Origin: Apium graveolens | Taxonomy: Eukaryota > Streptophyta > Magnoliopsida > Apiales > Apiaceae | Reading direction: 5' to 3' | Length of the DNA: 64,000 nucleotides | Assembly (NCBI RefSeq): GCF_009905375.1 | Contig: NC_133653.1 | Span: 84,067,092-84,131,091 of the forward strand | In this document: piece by piece, positions 59,028 through 64,000 of the stretch | How the letters are laid out: every line of letters begins with the position of its first letter | Position numbering within the stretch: the stretch's first letter is position 1 | Translations under genes and position numbers: made by a program | Notes under the pieces: model-generated | Seen by the model: the letters and a program-made list of their open reading frames with translations, nothing else | Told to the model about the DNA's origin: nothing | Database searches by the model: none

Positions 59028-59679
59028 ATGACTTTACCAGTTGCAAGCAAAACTTTTATCTACAATAGAGTGAAATTCCTGACCAATAACTATGCTGTTT
59101 TTCTTGAGCAAACTGGTGTAAATCCTGATTTTTATATCTTTCACGATTTATTAGATTTGAGTGAAGTGTGATATGCACTTATAAATCCCACTGTGGTTTT
59201 ATATACTCAAGTTCTTACTTTTTGGAGAACTGGGACATTTGATGATGGTGGCCCCAATGGTGAAACTCCAAGTATTACATTCGAGCACAATGGGGAAACA
59301 AGGGTTGTAACTCATGTAGCTGTTAGGAGTGCTCTTCAAATTCTAACACATAGCTTCTATGATGGCTTTGTGGATGACGATGAGATGAGGATATTTCTCA
59401 CTCAGATTGGGTATGAAAAAGAATTAAAGAATTTAGGTCAACTCAAAAGGCCCGGGGTAAGGAAGGAATAAAAAATTTTCTTTGGTAGTATCACAAGGGC
59501 ATCAACAACAAATGCATACATTTTGATGCTCTACCTATGATGTCTCAAAAAATTGGGTATTCTCTGATTCATTCTAGAAACTATGATTTTGGTTGAATTC
59601 TATTATGTTTCTTAGGTGATAGGATAAAAGCTAATGCTAATACTGTGTTAGAAGAAATTGATGATATCAACTTATAAAC
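59028..59679 (+). pseudogene. Decayed ORF upstream of copia LTR, plant copia-associated protein type
   Basis: ATG at 59,028 (MTLPVASKTFIYNRVKFL). The frame is broken by TGA at 59,169 and TAA at 59,469, then goes on after a shift (FDALPMMSQKIGYSLIHSRN) to about 59,679. The pattern YALINPT, FWRTG, RSALQIL, EMRIFLTQIGYEKELKNL resembles, from memory, an extra ORF associated with SIRE-like copia elements in several eudicots, often annotated as hypothetical. No enzyme motif is visible. A G-box and CT-rich leader lie upstream. It could be the 3' ORF of a copia copy that shared the LTR following it, or a separate captured ORF. Confidence 0.5.
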
Positions 59680-59680
59680 T

Positions 59681-60167
59681 ATCAGAGTTTATTATCAGTA
59701 TTTGATATTAGAGTTTAACAGAAGGTGACGTCATCAACATATGTCATCAACATTTGATGATCAGTAGATGACATCAGTATTTAGTCACTACAGTAAAAGA
59801 TCATGAGATATTAAAGATGGAAAGGATTTGCAGAATTCAAGACGGTGAAGGACTTTACTTCTAGTAGCAATCAAATTAAGGATATGTTTTATAATTACCT
59901 ATTGTAATAGAATAGGATTTCTTATTTGATTGTGTAGTTGTGCAATATATTAGCACATATGAGGTTAACACTTCATGTGTCGAGTATTGATATATCTTTT
60001 GTGTAACCTAGCAGCTCTCAAGAATATATCTTCACCCTTTGAGATATTAGTTTGTAATCAGTTTTTATCATTCGATATAAAACTGTTTATCCTGTTGAGT
60101 ACTTAATTCGATTTATCTGCATAAACTGTATTCACTTCCCTTCTATAGTTGTATTAAAGACCTAACA
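59681..60167 (+). mobile_element. Copia 5' LTR (left edge not resolved)
   Basis: The right edge is firm: CTAACA at 60,167, two bases before the primer site. The left edge is uncertain; ATCAGAGTTT motifs at 59,681, 59,694, 59,707 and 59,773 mark the upstream part. No second LTR is present for comparison. Confidence 0.55.
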
Positions 60168-60169
60168 AT

Positions 60170-60181
60170 TGGTATCAGAGC
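60170..60181 (+). other. Primer binding site, initiator tRNA-Met
   Basis: Exact TGGTATCAGAGC, followed by TTG as is usual in plant copia elements. Confidence 0.93.
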
Positions 60182-60226
60182 TTGCTGTTGATATTCAAAC
60201 AGTTTAAGATCTAAAATCAATTTATA

Positions 60227-61336
60227 ATGGAAGATAAAGAACCTTTAACAGAATCCCCCACCTCCTCCACCAGCCAATCAACCCATCAATCATAATATGA
60301 GTAGATATGAGGCAATCAAAGTTTTAATCCTAAAGATTAATGAATATCCAATCTGGAAAGTGAAGATGACCATGTGTCTAGAAGCAACAGATCCTCAATA
60401 TCTTAGCAGGATTTATGATGGTCCACATAGGCCAATGAAGGTAGATGTTGTTATTGCTGGCGAAGAAGAAAAGATGGTCGATAATTATAAGATGGACTAT
60501 ACTCTTGAAGATCTTTCATCTATTATGAAAGATGCAAAAGTAAGACATATTCTGCATAGCAGCCTTGACAGTGTCATGTCCAATAGAGTAATTGGATGTA
60601 AAACTTCCAAAGAGGAACCACTTCTATCAAGAAGAATAGTAGGACAGTACTTACTCAGGAGTATGAACACTTTGACTCAAAATCTGATGAGTCATTGACT
60701 GAAATCTATGACAGGTTTCAAAAGCTGACTAATGACTTGAAGTTCCTTCTTGCACTCCCAGAAAAGTGGGACTTAAAAGTCACATCAATCAGGGATAATT
60801 ATGAACTTGATATATCTCTAGATGAGATATATGGCATGTTGAAGACTCATGAACTGGAGATGGAGCAAAGAAGCAAGAGGAAATGACCAAGAGTAAGACA
60901 GGTTGCTCTCAAAGTTTAAGAGATGTCAAAGGAGAAAGCCAAGAGAAAAAGCCACTCCAAAGGAAAGGCTATGATTGCAAAATCTGATACTGAGTCATCA
61001 AACTCTGATGATGACTCAAACTCTGATGATGACTCAAACTCTGATAGTGAATCAGATACTGAAAGTGGTCATGATAACAATGAAGATATTGAACAGATGG
61101 CATCTCTGTTGGTTAAAAGCTTCAAGAAGATGGTCTACAAAAACTTTAAGAACAAGAGATTTTCCAGGAAGGGCTATAGTTCCTCAAACTCTGATAAGAG
61201 GAATTACAAAAGAAACTCTGATGTGAGGGAGTCAAAATATGGAAAGTTTGACAAGTTAAAGGAGAAGTGCTACAACTGTGATGAAGTAGAACACTTTGCA
61301 GCTGACTGGAGAAAGTCTAGGGATGAGAGGAAATAA
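60227..61336 (+). pseudogene. Copia gag, frameshifted
   Basis: ATG at 60,227 (MEDKEPLTESP) with an early TAA. The domain follows at 60,297 (MSRYEAIKVLILKINEYPIW; KDAKVRHILHSSLDSVMSNR), then shifts near 60,640-60,695 (EIYDRFQKLTNDLK; MLKTHELEMEQRSKRK), then again near 60,885. An acidic Ser/Asp stretch (SNSDDDSNSDDDSNSDSESD) precedes a zinc knuckle with the last Cys changed to Trp (CYNCDEVEHFAADW). Same lineage as the gag at 1-1,386, which has KLRTHELEQEQR in the matching place. 61,337-62,219 is a decayed linker with many stops. Confidence 0.85.
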
Positions 61337-62219
61337 GCCTTGATCACCAAAAAAGAACTGGGATGATACATCAAAATCAGATGATAAATTCAACTATGTT
61401 CTTATGGAAAATGCTGGTACTAAGGCTGACAATATTGAACTAAAGGTACCTTATACTACACTTACTTTTGATACTGATGATATCTGTGAATTAAGATTAT
61501 TTTTTAAATCTCTACATGTTAGTTATATTGATCAAACACTTGAAATTCTAGGAATAAGAATTAAAAACAAAATCTTAAGAAAAGGAATGATCACCTAGAA
61601 TCTGAGTTGATTTTCATAATAGAAACTCAAAAGGAAAAATATAATGTTTTGTATGTTAAAGAGAAACTGTTAGAAAAGCATGCTTATTAAGAAAAATAAC
61701 TAGGTAAAGAAAGGGAAGTTATTAAACTTTGGACTATTCAGGAAAAACATCTAGGGTTTAATAGAAAGTGAATGTTGGGGATCATGATTAGGATATATTG
61801 ATAAAACTAATTCTGATAAGAGAAATAAGGAAGAAAATGAGAAAGATAAACCAATAAAGACTGATGTTAAGGTAAAACCGAACCAGTCTCAGTTAAGACC
61901 TATTAAGTTTAACTTAAGTGTTGATATTGTTAAGTCAGTTGATGAAAAAAGGCCAACATCAGCATCTAAGTCAAATTTAAAACTGATAAGTGTGAACTTG
62001 TTCATAGAAAATCAGTAAATGTTGGTTTAATGACTCAGAAATAGTTTAAGCAAAAGCTGAAGGATGTTAGAATGAAAAACAAGGAAAAATAGCGTAGAAA
62101 GAATAGAAATGGAAAAGAAGGTGTTAATAAGGAGAACAAATATAAACCCATCTCTAATGCACTGAGAAAGGTTTTTTTGAACTGTGGTAGTACTAATCAT
62201 CTTGTTGTTGATTGCAGGA

Positions 62220-63357
62220 TAACAGAAAGAATTATCTAGACTTGACAGTGGATGCTCAGGACACATGACTGGAAATAAATCCCTGCTCTCAGAGTTTAAG
62301 GAATAGGCTGGCCCAATTATTTCTTGTGGAGATGGCAACTTAGGAAAGACTTTGGGATATAGAAAAATTAAGCTTGAAAATGTCATCATTAAAGATGTAG
62401 CTCTGGTTGCAGGACCCAAGCATAGTTTGATCAGTGTGAGTAAAATTTGTGACAAAGGTTACCATGTGAATTTTTATGAGGAACATTGTGAAATTGTCAA
62501 TAAATTAGATGGCAAGATTGCAATGACTGGTGTTAGACATGGTAACTTATATGAAGCCAGGGTCTCCACAAATACTGATAATTCTGAAGTATGTCTACTT
62601 AGTAGAGAATCTACAGAAGACAGCTGAAATTGGCATAAAAGACTTTCTCATCTAAATTTCAATAAAATCAATGAACTTGTGAAGAAAGATCTTGTGAGAG
62701 GATTGTCCAATGCAGTATTTACTTCTGACGGCTTATGGGTTCATGCCAGAAAGTTAAACTAGGGAAAACATCTTTCAAGAGTAAAACTGAATCCTCAATT
62801 CTTGAACCATATCACTTGCTGCACATTGATCTTTTTGGTCCATTCAATGTAATGTCTATCACAAAGAAGAGGTATGCACTTATTATTATTGATGAATATA
62901 CAAGATACATATGGGTGTATTTTCTACACATCAAGGATGAGACACCATCCATTCTTCTTGATCATATAAGGGAACTGGAGAAAGGATAAAATCACAAAGT
63001 CAATATCTTTAGAAGTGATAATGGGGCTTAATTCAATAATAGCACTATGGAAGAGTTCTGCAAGTATAAGGGAATCAAACGGAATTTTTATGCCCTTGGT
63101 TGAAAGAAAGAATAGAACTCTCATAGAAGCGGAAAGAACCATGCTTGAGAAAGCAAAATTGCCTACCTACTTCTGGGCTGAGGCTATACAAACTGCTTGC
63201 TTCACACAAAATGTAACATTGATTAACAAGCATGGTAAAACACAATTTGATAAGGTGAAGGGAAAGAATCCAAATTTGAAGTACTTTCACATTTTTGGCT
63301 GCAAATGTTTTGTTATCAAAACTCATCTAGAACAACTTACCAAATTTGATCTATAAG
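62220..63357 (+). pseudogene. Copia protease and integrase, decayed and cut by an LTR
   Basis: Protease motif LDSGCSGHMTG at about 62,240 (an Asp-Ser-Gly active site variant usual in copia), then RYLIS-like LISVSKICDKGY, the pre-integrase domain NWHKRLSHLNFNKINEL, and integrase (LLHIDLFGPFNVMS; IIDEYTRYIWVYFL; SDNGA). Stops and shifts near 62,305, 62,625, 62,745, 62,985 and 63,030. The frame from 63,015 ends at 63,357 where an Athila LTR begins. RT and RNase H are not in the window. Confidence 0.85.
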
Positions 63358-64000
63358 TGATAAGTGGATTTTATATCCACTTGGAACGCTTCATTACAAG
63401 CTTAAATTGGTATTTTGGACTCAAGTTGTTGGTATTTTGTTGTGTTTTTGTGTTGTTGCATTTCAGGTATCAGTTAAATGAAGAAAGGAGCTTTTAAAGG
63501 AAATATGATTAAAAGTGATCAGATTTGGAAGCCAAGGCCATTGTCAAGTTGTAGAGAATCTCGTTAGCTTCACGTGGGCAGTTGAATCGCCTAATTCTGA
63601 CGAGTAGAACTCAAGTTATGGCCAAAACAAGATTCATCAGAATTTTTCCAGACAGGCTGCAGGCGCCTGCCTGCTGGTGGAGGCGCTCGCCTGCTGGTGG
63701 AGGCGGCCGCGTGCTGATGTGCGGCTGACTTCGCTGATTTCGCTGAAAAGGCCTTTTTTGAGTGGAATTTGACGATTTTAAGGGTCCAGGTCCAATATGG
63801 GCTTATATATACTTAAAAAAAGGGTATTCGTCATCTGAGAAGATTTGGAGATCAAGGAGATGACCTAGAAGCACAAAACAACTCCAAAAAAGAAGATCTT
63901 GTTTTCAACTTGTGATTCTTTGAATTAATTGTAACTTTGGATGCTCATTTTCGTTCTTGTTGAACCTAGTTCTCGTTTATTCGTACTTTAATTACTATTC
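63358..64000 (+). mobile_element. Second Athila-type LTR, inserted in copia integrase
   Basis: Starts TGATAAGTGGATTTTATAT and resembles the start of the LTR at 22,543-23,958 read on its own strand (TGTTAAGTGGAATTTATT), including the CATTTCAGG word about 100 bp in and a GC-rich island at a similar place. Runs off the window. Candidate target duplication ATAAG (63,353-63,357) cannot be checked. Confidence 0.75.
63655..63735. repeat. GC-rich island in second Athila LTR
   Basis: Contains GGAGGCGCTCGCCTGCTGGT twice in varied form and GGAGGCGGCCGCGTGCTG. Lies about 300 bp from the LTR start, as in the first Athila LTR. Confidence 0.75.

Noticed and set aside
62027..62455. Minus-strand 142-codon ORF over copia protease
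   Set aside because: Shadow of the plus-strand protease and pre-integrase region.

Overview
This window is repeat-dense DNA from a large flowering-plant genome, probably a eudicot; the species cannot be named from sequence alone. It is AT-rich. It holds plant-type LTR retrotransposons (Ty3/gypsy Athila, Tekay chromovirus and Tat lineages; Ty1/copia) and a CACTA DNA transposon, with primer sites matching plant initiator-Met and Asp tRNAs. I see no intact host gene, no rRNA or tRNA gene and no CRISPR.

Layout, 1-44,293: this looks like one CACTA element filled by successive insertions. The visible CACTA parts are two Ulp1-protease-like exons (24,803-25,095), subterminal repeats and the right terminus at 44,293. 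A copia LTR (fragment 23,959-24,763) lies just upstream of the first exon. An Athila element (5' LTR 22,543-23,958, minus strand) cuts that LTR. The Athila is itself cut twice: by a complete Tekay element (6,913-20,064, LTRs of about 3.84 kb, target duplication ATTGT), and by another copia element whose 5' LTR ends at 2,710 inside the Athila 3' ORF. Downstream, a second Tekay element (25,829-43,928, target duplication ACAAG) sits in the CACTA 3' region, and its sense-downstream LTR is interrupted by a 4.2-kb solo LTR (26,473-30,710, target duplication ATCTA).

44,294-47,084 is the least repetitive part: AT-rich, no convincing gene, one weak candidate exon. A Tat-lineage element occupies 47,085-57,685 on the plus strand. 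It has 570-bp LTRs with about nine differences by eye, a near-intact gag-pol (one stop, one frameshift), and a three-exon gene on the opposite strand between pol and the 3' LTR, with its own TATA box.

57,686-64,000: short repeats, a decayed ORF behind a G-box-containing upstream region, a copia LTR, Met-tRNA primer site, decayed gag and protease/integrase, then a second Athila-type LTR from 63,358 that breaks the copia integrase.

Retroelement proteins seen: gag (capsid, zinc knuckle), aspartic protease, reverse transcriptase, RNase H (plus a second archaeal-type RNase H in Tat) and integrase (chromodomain-like tail in Tekay). Every pol here carries stops or frameshifts, so none looks autonomous now. 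Points most worth following: the spliced antisense gene in the Tat element, the extra leader ORFs in both Tekay elements, family-specific short-motif arrays in copia LTR regions, and the GC-rich islands of the Athila elements. All family assignments rest on motif recognition and memory, not searches.
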